From Lysobacter sp. CFH 32150 (lineage in GTDB: Bacteria; Pseudomonadota; Gammaproteobacteria; Xanthomonadales; Xanthomonadaceae), in NCBI RefSeq assembly GCF_022758295.1, contig NZ_JALDWJ010000004.1, positions 186,001-250,000 of the forward strand: a DNA stretch of 64,000 nt. The letters are read 5' to 3'. The position numbers and the translations under genes are program-made. Under the pieces are notes generated by a model, which was given only the letters and a program-made list of their open reading frames with translations, was not told where the DNA came from and did not search any database. This document shows positions 53,129 through 62,776 of this stretch, in pieces; the stretch's first letter is position 1, and each line of letters opens with the position of its first letter.

Positions 53129-53307
53129 AACCAAAAGAAATGGCCTTCTTGGCAAGAGCACAGCCAGCGACGTGGAGATTGCGGAGATTTTTCGACTCGG
53201 CATCCTGCCTCGGTCGAAAAACGGCGCACGTCCAGTGCGCCGCCCTCCGGGTTATGTGTTTGGTCGATCCGTGGTGGCTCTGCGAAGCAAAGCGATAGGC
53301 GGTGCCA

Positions 53308-55137
53308 TCAGTTGCGCTGCGGGTCTTCGTCGTTCGACGCAACGATCTCTCCCAGTACGCCTTCGCCAACGTCCGCGCTGAACAGCTCTTCCAGTTCACG
53401 ACGCGCGTCGTACACGGTTTGCATCAGCGCGTCCTCGTCGTCGCGGACCAGGTGTTGCGCGCGCAACAAGCGCTCGTCGTGTTCGTGGAAGCGCCGTACG
53501 TGGTCGCGGGCGACGTCCGTCGGCACGCCGAGTTCGACCAGCACCTGTTCGCCCAGCTTGAGGCTGGAGTGATAGGTCTCGCGCATCACTTTCGCGCCCA
53601 GGTCCAGCAGTTCCCACGCGTGGCGGCGATCGCGCGCTCGCGCGTAGACGACAGCGTCGGGATAGAGCCGGCGGATCACGCGCACGGTGCGCAGGTTGTC
53701 GTCCTGTTTGTCGATCGCGACCACGAACACCTTCACGTTGGCCGCACCGGCGGAGCGCAGCAACTCGGTCTTCGCCGGGTCGCCGTAATAGATGACGTTG
53801 CCGAAGCGACGCGAGAAATCCACTTGTTCGACATCGTTCTCGATCGCGATGAACGGCGTTTTGTGCGCAGCCAGCAGGCGCGCGACGATCTGGCCGAAAC
53901 GGCCGAAACCGGCGATCAGCACCTGCGGATGACCGTCGGGGATGGCGTCGAACGCGCGTTTCTCCACCCGCGGCGGATTGGCATCGAGCATGCGCGTCAC
54001 CGCAACCATCAGCAGCGGCGTCAACGCCATCGACACGCCGACCACGGCGACCAGGCGGTCGCGCATCGCCATGTCCAACAGGCCGGCTTTCACCGCTTCG
54101 GCGAAGACGACGAACGCGAATTCGCCGCCCAGCGCGAGTACCGCCGCGAGCCGCAACGATTCGCGGCGGCCGAGTCCGCCCGGATGCAGGCCGATCGCGA
54201 ACAGCAGCGCGAACTTCACCGCCATCAGCACCGCGACCATCGCCGCGATCACCAGCGGCTCCGACATCACCCGCTGCAAATCGATGCTCATGCCTACGGC
54301 CATGAAGAACAGGCCGAGCAACAATCCCTTGAACGGATCGATCTGCGATTCGAGTTCGTGCCGGTACTCCGAATCGGCCAGCAGCACACCGGCAAGGAAT
54401 GCACCGAGGCCCATGCTCAGGCCGGCCAACTGCATCAGCCACGCCGCGCCGAGGACGGTCAGCAACGCGGCGCCGGTGAACACCTCCGGCATCTTGGTGC
54501 GCGCGACGATCCGGAACACGTGCCGCAGCAGCAGGCGACCACCGAGTACCAGTGTCGCGATCGCCGCAATCGCTTTGACCACCGCGAGCCACGCGGGCTC
54601 ACCCGCGGTCGCGGAAGCGACGTGGCCCAGCAGCGGAATCGCCGCCAGCAACGGGATCGCCGCGAGGTCCTGGAACAGCAGGATCGCAAACGCCAACCGC
54701 CCGTGTTCCGCGCCCAGCGCCTTGCGTTCCGACAACAGCTGCAATCCGACCGCCGTCGACGACAACGCCAACCCGAGACCGACCACCACCGCGGCTTTCC
54801 ACCCAAGTCCACCGGCGAACATGGCAATCACAGCCAACGCCAATCCGCTCAATGCCACCTGGGCCCCGCCCGCCCCGAAGACCGGCTTGCGCATCACCCG
54901 CAACCGCGCTGGCGAGAGTTCCAGTCCGATCACGAACAGCATCATCACCACGCCGATCTCCGACGCCGCCAACACCGGCTCGGCATCGCTGATCACCTTG
55001 ATCCCGTAGGGTCCCAGCGCCACGCCGGCGACCAGGTAACCCAGCACCGCGCCCAGGCCGAAGCGCCGGAACACCGGAACCGCGATTACTGCGGCCAGTA
55101 AAAAGACCAACGCGAGTTCGAGACCACCGCCGTGCAT
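53308..55137 (-). CDS. Kef-type monovalent cation:proton antiporter (CPA2) with TrkA-N domain
   Basis: A 609-residue membrane protein related to KefB/KefC, glutathione-gated K+/H+ exchangers that protect against electrophiles. The first 390 residues have about twelve helices (GLGAVLGYLVAGVALGPYGIKVI, VVGLGLALSSTAVGLQLLSE, GAFLAGVLLADSEYRHELESQIDPFKGLLLGLFF). The cytoplasmic part begins with a nucleotide fold QVLIAGFGRFGQIVARLL (GxGxxG) and IYYGDPAKTELLRSAGA. The ATG at 55137 is preceded by AGGAGG at ideal distance, better than the GTG at 55143. No KefF/KefG gene is adjacent. Divergent from the first TonB-C gene. Confidence 0.92.
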   Translation of the reverse strand: MHGGGLELALVFLLAAVIAVPVFRRFGLGAVLGYLVAGVALGPYGIKVISDAEPVLAASEIGVVMMLFVIGLELSPARLRVMRKPVFGAGGAQVALSGLALAVIAMFAGGLGWKAAVVVGLGLALSSTAVGLQLLSERKALGAEHGRLAFAILLFQDLAAIPLLAAIPLLGHVASATAGEPAWLAVVKAIAAIATLVLGGRLLLRHVFRIVARTKMPEVFTGAALLTVLGAAWLMQLAGLSMGLGAFLAGVLLADSEYRHELESQIDPFKGLLLGLFFMAVGMSIDLQRVMSEPLVIAAMVAVLMAVKFALLFAIGLHPGGLGRRESLRLAAVLALGGEFAFVVFAEAVKAGLLDMAMRDRLVAVVGVSMALTPLLMVAVTRMLDANPPRVEKRAFDAIPDGHPQVLIAGFGRFGQIVARLLAAHKTPFIAIENDVEQVDFSRRFGNVIYYGDPAKTELLRSAGAANVKVFVVAIDKQDDNLRTVRVIRRLYPDAVVYARARDRRHAWELLDLGAKVMRETYHSSLKLGEQVLVELGVPTDVARDHVRRFHEHDERLLRAQHLVRDDEDALMQTVYDARRELEELFSADVGEGVLGEIVASNDEDPQRN

Positions 55138-55263
55138 GGGCACCTCCTGGGGCGATTATGCGGCCTACGAGAATTCGCACCCCATTTCCCGTCGTGCTTG
55201 AATGCGGTCGTCGAAAGGACCTCCGGGCTGCTGCTGGGCCCTGCAACAATGAAAGGGAAAACC

Positions 55264-56070
55264 GTGAAACGAATAATTCTGACGCTATGCCTGCTGTTGT
55301 CCGATCTGGCGTCAGCCGAGGATCGCAAACCGCTTGAGCTCGATGTCAGCGGCGAACTCATTATCGACAAGCAGGGTGCGGTGCTCGACTACAAAATCAA
55401 CGCGCCGCTCGAGCCGCCGGTGAAGCAGCTGGTCGACACAGCCGTGCGCAAGTGGCGGTTCGAGCCAGTGCTGCGCGGTGGAGTACCGGTCAACGCGAAG
55501 AGCCTGATGTACTTGTCGCTGACGGCGATGCCGGTCGATGCCGGTTACCAGTTGAAGGTCGACCGCGTGCGCTTCGGCGGAACTCGCATTCTTGCGACGC
55601 ATCCCATCCTCCCGCGGTATCCGCTCGAAGCGGTGAGGGCGCGCGTCAATGCCGAGGTGATCGTGGCACTGCGCATCGACGGTGATGGCAAGGTTGTCGA
55701 TGCAGTCGCCGTTCGTTCGCGTTTGTTGAACGCCAAGGGACCGGAGAAACTGCAAGCCGCTTTGCGCAAGCGTTTCGAACAGGCCAGCGTCATCGCGACC
55801 AAAAGCTGGACATACCAGGCTGCGGAAGCCGGTGACGTGCCCGAAACGACAGTCCTGCTGCCGGTCTCGTACTGCGTGGGGGAGGGCTGCCAGACCCGGA
55901 CCGGGGAGTGGCGCGTTGCTGACGCAACCAATCCGGCTCACCCGGTCCCATGGTTGCCCGCCGACAAGCAGCAATTCGATACGGATGGTCTTCGCGACGG
56001 CCAGATGATTGCCGTGGACAACGCGATCAAGCTGCAGGCGCCGGTCGTTGTAGTTGGCCGGCAGCTATAG
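55264..56070 (+). CDS. Exported protein with TonB-type C-terminal domain, paralogue 1
   Basis: A 268-residue exported protein: signal peptide VKRIILTLCLLLSDLASAE, then an N-terminal beta domain (PLELDVSGELIIDKQGAVLDYKI) and KWRFEPVLRGG, then a second domain with PILPRYPLEAVRARVNAEVIVALRIDGDGKVVDAVAV that matches the TonB_C pattern (YP-A...G-V-V...D--G-V). It lacks the N-terminal membrane anchor and Pro-rich stalk of a true TonB, so it cannot transduce energy in the usual way. I prefer the GTG at 55264 (AAGGGA 6 bases upstream) to the ATG at 55249. A clear paralogue follows 76 bp downstream. Confidence 0.8.
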   Translation: MKRIILTLCLLLSDLASAEDRKPLELDVSGELIIDKQGAVLDYKINAPLEPPVKQLVDTAVRKWRFEPVLRGGVPVNAKSLMYLSLTAMPVDAGYQLKVDRVRFGGTRILATHPILPRYPLEAVRARVNAEVIVALRIDGDGKVVDAVAVRSRLLNAKGPEKLQAALRKRFEQASVIATKSWTYQAAEAGDVPETTVLLPVSYCVGEGCQTRTGEWRVADATNPAHPVPWLPADKQQFDTDGLRDGQMIAVDNAIKLQAPVVVVGRQL

Positions 56071-56146
56071 CGGTCCCACCATCCTGTACATTCCCGCCGT
56101 GGAGCGACACGATCGGGAACTTGCTTTGGAAAAGGACATTGGGGCG

Positions 56147-56944
56147 ATGAACAGGATTCTATTGGCGTTGTTGTTGCTGACCTCGGGGTTCGCGCAGGCG
56201 CAGACGCCGGGGGAAGAAAGAAAGCCTTTGCGGCTTGATGTGGATGGCGAAATCGCCATCGACCAACAAGGAGTCGTGTATCAGCACAACCTGAGCACGA
56301 TCCTGGCACCGGATGTCAAAAAGTTGGTTGATGCAGCCATCAGCAAATGGCGGTTCGAACCGGTCTTGCGTAATGGCAAACCCGTAGCCGCGAAAAGCGA
56401 CATGTACCTGACGCTGACCGCCAGACCGGCCGATGGCGGATATCGCTTAAGCATCGAACGTGTGCGGTTCCACAGCAGCCGACAGGCCACGCACAAGATC
56501 GCTCCCGCGTATCCGTTGGATGCTTTGCGAGCGGGAGTTGGTGCCGACCTGCTGGTAGCGTTACGCGTGGACAGGGAAGGAAGCGTGCTGGACGTGGCAG
56601 TCGTCCAGGGTGAGCTTGTGTCCAAACGGAAGCGCGTCAATCCTGCAATGCTGAAGAGCTTTGAAAAGGCGGCAAAAGACGCCTACAGGAAATGGAAGTA
56701 CGAACCAGGCGATGGAGACGCCGCATCCGATACGACCCTGCTGACGATGATGTCTTTTAGCACCGGGGATAGCGATCGGGTGCTGGGCGGCTGGAAGCCC
56801 CTGGACAAAACGCAGCCAAACCCGATTCCGTGGCTGCCGGCAGCGCAACAGGCATTCGACGCAGAAGGACTGCGTCAGGGCCAGTCGATTGCGCTGGATG
56901 GCGGGGTCAAGCTGCAAACGCCGGTGGCAGGGACGTCGTTGTAG
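56147..56944 (+). CDS. Exported protein with TonB-type C-terminal domain, paralogue 2
   Basis: A 265-residue exported protein: signal NRILLALLLLTSGFAQAQ. It aligns with its upstream neighbour along its whole length: RKPL-LDV-GE--ID-QG-V, then KLVD-A--KWRFEPVLR-G-PV-AKS-MYL-LTA-P-D-GY-L---RVRF, and it ends with PWLPA--Q-FD--GLR-GQ-IA-D---KLQ-PV. The TonB_C-like motif is AYPLDALRAGVGADLLVALRVDREGSVLDVAVV. Tandem duplication followed by divergence explains the pair. Both are less GC-rich than surrounding genes. Ends in a strong terminator shared with rho. Confidence 0.8.
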   Translation: MNRILLALLLLTSGFAQAQTPGEERKPLRLDVDGEIAIDQQGVVYQHNLSTILAPDVKKLVDAAISKWRFEPVLRNGKPVAAKSDMYLTLTARPADGGYRLSIERVRFHSSRQATHKIAPAYPLDALRAGVGADLLVALRVDREGSVLDVAVVQGELVSKRKRVNPAMLKSFEKAAKDAYRKWKYEPGDGDAASDTTLLTMMSFSTGDSDRVLGGWKPLDKTQPNPIPWLPAAQQAFDAEGLRQGQSIALDGGVKLQTPVAGTSL

Positions 56945-56966
56945 GCACCTAAGGCACCAAAAAAGA

Positions 56967-56993
56967 AAAACGCCCCGCAATGCGGGGCGTTTT
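56967..56993. terminator. Bidirectional terminator between the TonB-C pair and rho
   Basis: A 12-bp perfect stem (AAAACGCCCCGC / GCGGGGCGTTTT) with a 3-base loop lies between convergent genes; T tracts follow on both strands. It closes both the paralogue pair and the rho transcript. Confidence 0.93.
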
Positions 56994-57013
56994 CGTTTTG
57001 CAGTACAGAACGA

Positions 57014-58693
57014 TCAGCGCTTCATCGAAGCAAAGAACTCGTCGTTCGACTTGGTCGTCTTCATCTTGTCCAGCAGGAACTCCATCGCCGCGATCTCGTC
57101 CATGCCGTGCAGCAACTTGCGCAGGATCCAGATCTTCTGCAGCAGGTCCGGCTCGATCAGCAGGTCTTCGCGGCGGGTGCCGGAGCGGTTGATGTTGATC
57201 GCGGGGTAGACGCGCTTCTCGGCGATGCGGCGGTCCAGGTGCACTTCGGAGTTGCCGGTGCCCTTGAACTCTTCGTAGATCACCTCGTCCATCTTGCTGC
57301 CGGTGTCGATCAGCGCGGTGGCGATGATGGTCAGCGAACCGCCTTCCTCGACGTTACGCGCGGCGCCGAAGAAGCGCTTCGGGCGATGCAGGGCGTTGGC
57401 ATCGACGCCGCCGGTCAACACCTTGCCGGAGGACGGCACGACGTTGTTGTAGGCGCGGGCGAGGCGGGTGATCGAGTCGAGCAGGATGACGACGTCGCGC
57501 TTGTGTTCGACCAGGCGCTTGGCGCGCTCGATCACCATTTCGGCGACCTGCACGTGGCGGCCGGCGGGTTCGTCGAACGTGGAGGACACCACTTCGCCGC
57601 GCACGGTGCGCTGCATCTCGGTGACTTCCTCGGGGCGCTCGTCGACCAGCAGCACGATCAGGTGCACGTCCGGATGATTGGTCGTGATCGCGGTGGCGAC
57701 CTGCTGCATCAGCATGGTCTTGCCCGCTTTCGGCGGCGACACGATCAGCGCGCGCTGGCCTTTGCCCTGCGGCGCCATCAGGTCGAGGATGCGGCCGGTG
57801 ATGTCCTCGGTGGAGCCATCGCCGCGCTCGAGCTTGAAGCGGCGACGCGGGAACAGCGGCGTCAGGTTCTCGAACAGGACCTTGTTCTTCGACGCTTCCA
57901 GCGGCTCGCCATTGATGGTGTCGACCACCGACAGCGCGAAGTAGCGTTCGCCGTCCTTCGGGAAGCGGATGCGGCCCGACAGATGGTCGCCGGTACGCAG
58001 GTTGAAGCGGCGGATCTGGCTGGGCGAGATGTAGGTGTCGTCCGGACCGGCGAGGTAGCTCGCCTCGGCCGCGCGCAGGAAGCCGAAACCGTCCGGCAGG
58101 ATTTCGAGCACGCCATCGGCGGCGACGCCTTCACCGTGGCGGGTCAGCACCTTGAGCAGGGCGAAAATCACGTCCTGCTTACGGGCACGGGCGACGCCTT
58201 CGGAGATGTTCAGCTGTTCGGCGATGTCGAGCAGCTTCGGCGCCGGCATGCGCTTGAGGTCGCCGAGCGAATACTGCGGGAAGCCTTCCGGCACGTTCGG
58301 ATGCGGGCGCGGGACGAAGGTCTCGCCGTTGCCGCCGTCGTCCTGCATGCCACCACCACCGCCCTGGTAGCGGTCACGCTGGCGATCGCGGCGGTTGCGG
58401 AAGCGGTCGCGGCGGTTGTTGTTGAAGCGGCCACCCTGCTGATCGCCGCCTTCGCTGCCGCCGCCAGCTTCGCCGGCGTCGTTCTGGACGTTGGCGGAGG
58501 CGGGTGCGCTCGGAGCGGGCGCTGAAGGCGCCGGTGCGTTCGGGGCGGTCGTTGCAGCAGGGGCGGGCGTCGGAGCGGGCGGCGGCGTGCTGGCAGCGGA
58601 TTCGGTCGGGGCGGCGGCCGCGGCCTGGCTGGCGCGCGGTTTACGCACGCGCTTCTCGGCGACGTCGCCGGAGTCGGTGTTGTTATCGGACAA
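57014..58693 (-). CDS. rho: Transcription termination factor Rho
   Basis: Hexameric RNA-dependent ATPase of 559 residues, about 140 longer than E. coli Rho (419). The conserved body begins at [21 protein letters not shown], has the RNA-binding [22 protein letters not shown] region, Walker [10 protein letters not shown], the [15 protein letters not shown]alker B region and the Q/R loops ([20 protein letters not shown]). The extra N-terminal segment is Ala/Pro-rich and then Arg/Asn/Gly-rich ([17 protein letters not shown]), surely disordered and RNA-binding. I choose the TTG at 58693 with GAGGA upstream; it gives the usual MSDNN...EKRVRKPR start. Upstream codons to 58840 have no support. trxA lies 187 bp upstream, same strand. 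Confidence 0.95.
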   Translation of the reverse strand: MSDNNTDSGDVAEKRVRKPRASQAAAAAPTESAASTPPPAPTPAPAATTAPNAPAPSAPAPSAPASANVQNDAGEAGGGSEGGDQQGGRFNNNRRDRFRNRRDRQRDRYQGGGGGMQDDGGNGETFVPRPHPNVPEGFPQYSLGDLKRMPAPKLLDIAEQLNISEGVARARKQDVIFALLKVLTRHGEGVAADGVLEILPDGFGFLRAAEASYLAGPDDTYISPSQIRRFNLRTGDHLSGRIRFPKDGERYFALSVVDTINGEPLEASKNKVLFENLTPLFPRRRFKLERGDGSTEDITGRILDLMAPQGKGQRALIVSPPKAGKTMLMQQVATAITTNHPDVHLIVLLVDERPEEVTEMQRTVRGEVVSSTFDEPAGRHVQVAEMVIERAKRLVEHKRDVVILLDSITRLARAYNNVVPSSGKVLTGGVDANALHRPKRFFGAARNVEEGGSLTIIATALIDTGSKMDEVIYEEFKGTGNSEVHLDRRIAEKRVYPAININRSGTRREDLLIEPDLLQKIWILRKLLHGMDEIAAMEFLLDKMKTTKSNDEFFASMKR

Positions 58694-58880
58694 GCGTGGA
58701 TTCCTCGCTAAGGCGAGCGCTCGCGGTGCGCGAGCGGGTCTGGGGTTCGTGCGGATTAAAAGCTGGGGCTTCAGAAGGGTGCGGCGCCGAGAAAACGCGC
58801 CGGGCGAATGGAAACTAGCACCGCGGTGCCGCCGCGGCAAGCGGCCGCGGCGTTTTCATGCAGTTGGTTCAGGAATGCGG

Positions 58881-59207
58881 TTACAGCACCTTGTCGATCA
58901 GCTGCGCCAGCTGCGCCTTGCCGACCGCGCCGATCTGGGTGGCCTGGACCTGGCCATCCTTGAACAGCAGCAGGGTGGGGATCGAGCGCACGTGGTACTT
59001 CATCGCGGTGGTGCGGTTCTGGTCGATGTCGACCTTCACCACCTTGGCGCGGCCGGCGTAGCTCTCGGCCAGCTCATCCAGCGCCGGGGCGATCATCTTG
59101 CACGGGCCGCACCAGGTCGCCCAGAAATCCACCAGGACCGGCTCGGCAGAATTGAGCACGTTGGAGTCGAAATCGGCGTCGGTGGCGTGGATGACCTTGT
59201 CGTTCAT
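58881..59207 (-). CDS. trxA: Thioredoxin TrxA
   Basis: A 108-residue cytoplasmic disulfide reductase with the redox site WATWCGPCKMIAPALDELA (CGPC) and the cis-Pro loop VRSIPTLLLFKDG. Length and all motifs are those of E. coli Trx1. It lies upstream of rho on the same strand; the trxA-rho order is shared by many proteobacteria. The 210-bp gap to the divergent rhlB start must hold both promoters, but I see no convincing minus-35/minus-10 pair. Confidence 0.97.
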   Translation of the reverse strand: MNDKVIHATDADFDSNVLNSAEPVLVDFWATWCGPCKMIAPALDELAESYAGRAKVVKVDIDQNRTTAMKYHVRSIPTLLLFKDGQVQATQIGAVGKAQLAQLIDKVL

Positions 59208-59417
59208 GGGAATTCCTTGGGAATCAGCGTGCTATTCAAGGGATGGCGCGGCCGTGGCGGCGCTTGGTTGCTGTTAAACTGGGGTGTTTCCGCAGGGCTT
59301 CAAGCCCCTGCGCGACCTCGAAATCGATGACGGCAGTCTGCTTCGCGGACGCCCCCTACGCAAGCGCGCCCCGCCGCGCCGACCACCTGCAATACACCTG
59401 GATCGCACGCCAAACGC

Positions 59418-61091
59418 ATGAGCGACAAGCCCCTTACCGATATTTCGTTTTCCGAATTCGACCTGCATCCGGCCCTGTTGGCCGGGCTCGAAACCGCCGG
59501 ATTCTCCCGCTGTACCCCGATCCAGGCCCTGACCCTACCGATCACCCTGCCCGGGCGCGACGTCGCCGGCCAGGCCCAGACCGGCACCGGCAAGACCCTC
59601 GCGTTCCTGATCACGGTGATGAACCGGTTGCTGACCCGTCCGGCGCTGGCCGAGCGCAAGCCCGAGGACCCGCGCGCGCTGATCCTGGCGCCGACCCGTG
59701 AGCTGGCGATCCAGATCCACAAGGATGCGGTGAAGTTCGGCGCCGACCTCGGCATCAAGTTCGCCCTGGTCTACGGCGGCGTCGATTACGACAAGCAGCG
59801 CCAGCTGCTGCAGGACGGCGCCGACGTGATCATCGCCACCCCCGGCCGCCTGATCGATTACGTCAAGCAGCACAAAGTGGTGTCGCTGCACGCCTGCGAG
59901 GTGTGCGTGCTGGACGAGGCCGACCGTATGTTCGACCTCGGCTTCATCAAGGACATCCGCTTCCTGCTGCGCCGCATGCCGGTGCGCACCGAACGCCAGA
60001 CCCTGTTGTTCTCGGCAACGTTGTCGCACCGCGTGCTCGAGCTCGCCTACGAGCACATGAACGAGCCTGAGAAAATCGTGGTCGAGAGCGAGTTCATCAC
60101 CGCGGCCAAGGTCCGGCAGAAGGTGTACCTGCCGGCCAATGAAGAGAAAATCCCGCTGCTGCTCGGCCTGCTGTCGCGTAGCGAAGGCGCGCGCACCATG
60201 GTCTTCGTCAACACCAAGGCCTGGGTCGAGCGCGTCGCGCGTGCGCTGGAGCGCGGCGGTTATCGTGTCGGCGTGCTCAGCGGCGACGTGCCGCAGAAGA
60301 AGCGCGAATCGCTGTTGCAGAAGTTCCAGAAAGGCCAGCTCGAAATCCTGGTCGCCACCGACGTCGCAGCGCGCGGCCTGCACATCGATGGCGTCTCGCA
60401 CGTCTACAACTACGACCTGCCGTTCGATGCCGAGGACTACGTGCATCGCATCGGCCGCACCGCGCGCCTCGGCGCCGAAGGCGACGCGATCAGCTTCGCC
60501 TGCGAGATCTACGCGCAGAGCCTGCCGGATATCGAGGCCTACATCGAACAGAAGCTGCCGGTCGAACCGGTCAGCGCGGAACTGTTGGTCGCGCTGCCGC
60601 GTAAGCCGCGCGAAGGCGTGGAAGCCGAAGCCGCCGACGGCGAAAGCATCAGCTCGATCTTCAAGGAAGCGCGCGAACAACGCGCTGCCGACGATGCGCG
60701 TCGTGGCGGTGGCCGCGAGGGCGGCGGTCGCAGCCGGAGCGGAGCCGGCGGTGGCGGGCGCAGCAGCGGTCCCGGCGAGCGTCGCAGCGGGCCGGGAGCA
60801 AGCCGCGGCCCGCGTCCGCCGCGCAAGCCGGACGTCGCGCATACGCCGAAGCCGGTGGTCGCAGCGGTCGCCGCAGCGCCAGCGAGCGAAGGTGAACGCA
60901 CAGCACGCAAGCGTCGCCGTCGTCGCGGCGGCCAGCGTATCGAAGGCGGTGAAGGCATCCAGGTCCAGCGCACGCAGGCGGCGGCACCCAAGCCGGCGGC
61001 ATCTGCTGGCGATGCCAAACCGTCGTTGCTGTCGCGCATCGGCAAGGGTTTGAAGTCGCTGGTGACGCGCGCGCCGCGTTCGCAGCACTGA
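59418..61091 (+). CDS. rhlB: DEAD-box ATP-dependent RNA helicase RhlB
   Basis: A 557-residue helicase that, in gammaproteobacteria, works with RNase E in mRNA decay. Order: Q motif region ([13 protein letters not shown]), Walker [19 protein letters not shown], the [10 protein letters not shown] box, SAT, then the second RecA domain with [22 protein letters not shown] and HRIGRTAR. From about residue 430 a 125-residue Arg/Gly-rich tail ([25 protein letters not shown]) extends beyond the 421 residues of E. coli RhlB; long basic tails of this kind are typical in Xanthomonas relatives and bind RNA. Divergent from trxA. Confidence 0.93.
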   Translation: MSDKPLTDISFSEFDLHPALLAGLETAGFSRCTPIQALTLPITLPGRDVAGQAQTGTGKTLAFLITVMNRLLTRPALAERKPEDPRALILAPTRELAIQIHKDAVKFGADLGIKFALVYGGVDYDKQRQLLQDGADVIIATPGRLIDYVKQHKVVSLHACEVCVLDEADRMFDLGFIKDIRFLLRRMPVRTERQTLLFSATLSHRVLELAYEHMNEPEKIVVESEFITAAKVRQKVYLPANEEKIPLLLGLLSRSEGARTMVFVNTKAWVERVARALERGGYRVGVLSGDVPQKKRESLLQKFQKGQLEILVATDVAARGLHIDGVSHVYNYDLPFDAEDYVHRIGRTARLGAEGDAISFACEIYAQSLPDIEAYIEQKLPVEPVSAELLVALPRKPREGVEAEAADGESISSIFKEAREQRAADDARRGGGREGGGRSRSGAGGGGRSSGPGERRSGPGASRGPRPPRKPDVAHTPKPVVAAVAAAPASEGERTARKRRRRRGGQRIEGGEGIQVQRTQAAAPKPAASAGDAKPSLLSRIGKGLKSLVTRAPRSQH

Positions 61092-61160
61092 TGCGCTAGC
61101 CGCAGCGAACCGCACGGGCGATACTGCGGCCTCCTCCGTGGAAGGCATGCCGCATCGCCC

Positions 61161-61850
61161 ATGTCGGTCCTGCGTTTCGATAACGTCAGCAAACAATATC
61201 CCGGCGGCCACGTCGCGTTGAGCGACGTCAGCTTCACGGTCGCGCCGGGGGAGATGCTGTTCGTCACTGGCCATTCCGGCGCGGGCAAGAGCACGCTGCT
61301 GAAGCTGATCCAACTGGCCGAACGCCCAACGCGAGGCGCGGTGCTGTTCACCGAGAAGAACCTGCTGAAAGTGCGCGGCCAGCGCGTACCGCTGCATCGG
61401 CGCAGCGTCGGCGTCGTCTACCAGAACCACCAGTTGTTGATGGACCGCAGCGTCGGCGAGAACGTCGCACTGCCCCTGATCCTGCGCGGGATGAAGCGCG
61501 GTGAGATCGGCAAGCGCGTGCGTTCCATCCTCGAACGCCTCGGCCTCGGCGCACGCGAACGCGCGCTGCCGTCGCAACTGTCGGCCGGCGAGCAGCAACG
61601 CGTCGGCATCGCCCGCGCCATCGTCGCCGAACCGACGATGCTGGTCGCCGACGAACCCACCGGCAACCTCGATCCCACCCTATCGGCGGAGATCATGGCG
61701 CTGTTCGCCTCGCTGCCCGAGCGCGGCACCAGCGTGCTGGTCGCCAGCCACGACCTCGGCCTGGTCAAGCGCATGAAGAAGCGCGTGCTGGTGCTCGATC
61801 ACGGCAAGCTGGTCGACGACATCGCGCCGGAGGATCTGGCCGATGCATGA
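61161..61850 (+). CDS. ftsE: Cell division ATP-binding protein FtsE
   Basis: ATPase of the FtsEX complex at the division septum, which activates peptidoglycan amidases through EnvC-type partners. The 229-residue protein begins MSVLRFDNVSKQYPGGHVALSDVSF; Walker A is GHSGAGKSTL, the signature is LSAGEQQRVGIARA and Walker B is MLVADEPTGNLDP. It overlaps ftsX by 8 bp. Upstream 69 bp have no obvious terminator after rhlB. Confidence 0.96.
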   Translation: MSVLRFDNVSKQYPGGHVALSDVSFTVAPGEMLFVTGHSGAGKSTLLKLIQLAERPTRGAVLFTEKNLLKVRGQRVPLHRRSVGVVYQNHQLLMDRSVGENVALPLILRGMKRGEIGKRVRSILERLGLGARERALPSQLSAGEQQRVGIARAIVAEPTMLVADEPTGNLDPTLSAEIMALFASLPERGTSVLVASHDLGLVKRMKKRVLVLDHGKLVDDIAPEDLADA

Positions 61851-62775
61851 CCGCACCGCCCATTCCTCGCGGCTTGGCGCGTGGTTCGACCACCACCTCT
61901 ACAGCTTCGTCGCCAGCCTCGGCCGTTTCTTCCGCAAGCCGTGGTCGACCTTGCTGACCATTGGCGTGATGGCGGTAGCGCTCGCGCTGCCGCTGGGGCT
62001 GTGGCTCGTGCTCGGCAACGTCGCGCGCTTCGCCGGCGAGGTGAAGGCCTCGCGCGAGATCTCGGTGTTCCTGAAATCCGACATCACGCCTGAGCGCGCG
62101 CGCGCCTTGAGCGAAGCGCTGCGCGCGCGCGGCGATGTCGCCACGATCACCTTGCGCACGCCGGAACAGGGCTTGGCGACGTTGCGCGAACGTAGCGGCC
62201 TCGGTGAGGCCATCGATGCGCTCGACAGCAACCCGCTGCCGAGCTTGTTGCTGGTGACGGCGAAAGGCGATGACCTGCTGCTTGCGTCGTCGCTGCAGTC
62301 ACTGCCCGAAGTCGAGTTGGTGCAGCACGACGCCCTGTGGCGGCAGCGCCTGGATGGCTGGCTGCGTTTTGGTGGCCGCGTCGCCTGGGTGCTGGCGGCA
62401 CTGCTCGGCCTCGGCGCATTGCTCGTCGTCGGTAACACCGTGCGCCTCGACATCCAGTCGCGGCGCGAAGAAATCGGCGTGCTGCAGTTGCTCGGCGCCA
62501 CCGACGGCTTCATCCGCCGCCCGTTCTTGTATCTCGGCGCGTGGTACGGCCTGGCTGCAGGCGTATTCGCGCTGGCGTTGCTGACGATCGCGCACCTCGC
62601 GTTACGCGCACCCCTGGCGGAACTGGCGACGAGCTACGGCAGCCACTTCGCGCTCAACGGCGTCGATCCGCAGCAGGCCGGCATCGTGTTGCTGGGTGCG
62701 ACCGCGCTCGGCTGGCTCGGCGCCGGCATCGTCACCGGGCATTTCCTGCGCCAGACCCGGCCAACGGATACCTGA
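61843..62775 (+). CDS. ftsX: Cell division protein FtsX
   Basis: Membrane subunit of FtsEX, 310 residues. Four helices: about 37-60 (WSTLLTIGVMAVALALPLGLWLVLG), then a periplasmic domain (60-170) with the REISVFLKSDITPERARAL segment, and three C-terminal helices (ALLGLGALLVVGNTVRLDIQSRREEIGVLQLLGATDGFIRRPFLYLG region and two more). The IGVLQLLGAT motif is the family hallmark. It starts inside the ftsE end. A response-regulator gene starts one base after its stop. Confidence 0.95.
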   Translation: MHDRTAHSSRLGAWFDHHLYSFVASLGRFFRKPWSTLLTIGVMAVALALPLGLWLVLGNVARFAGEVKASREISVFLKSDITPERARALSEALRARGDVATITLRTPEQGLATLRERSGLGEAIDALDSNPLPSLLLVTAKGDDLLLASSLQSLPEVELVQHDALWRQRLDGWLRFGGRVAWVLAALLGLGALLVVGNTVRLDIQSRREEIGVLQLLGATDGFIRRPFLYLGAWYGLAAGVFALALLTIAHLALRAPLAELATSYGSHFALNGVDPQQAGIVLLGATALGWLGAGIVTGHFLRQTRPTDT

Positions 62776-62776
62776 G

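Noticed and set aside
58694..58880. GC-rich hairpin between trxA and rho as a terminator
   Set aside because: CGCCGCGGC/GCCGCGGCG can pair, but no T tract follows on the minus strand; it may be only local GC richness.
59535..61598. 687-codon open frame opposite rhlB and ftsE
   Set aside because: It runs antisense to two well-recognised genes, has no family pattern and crosses the gap between them. High GC keeps the frame open by chance.
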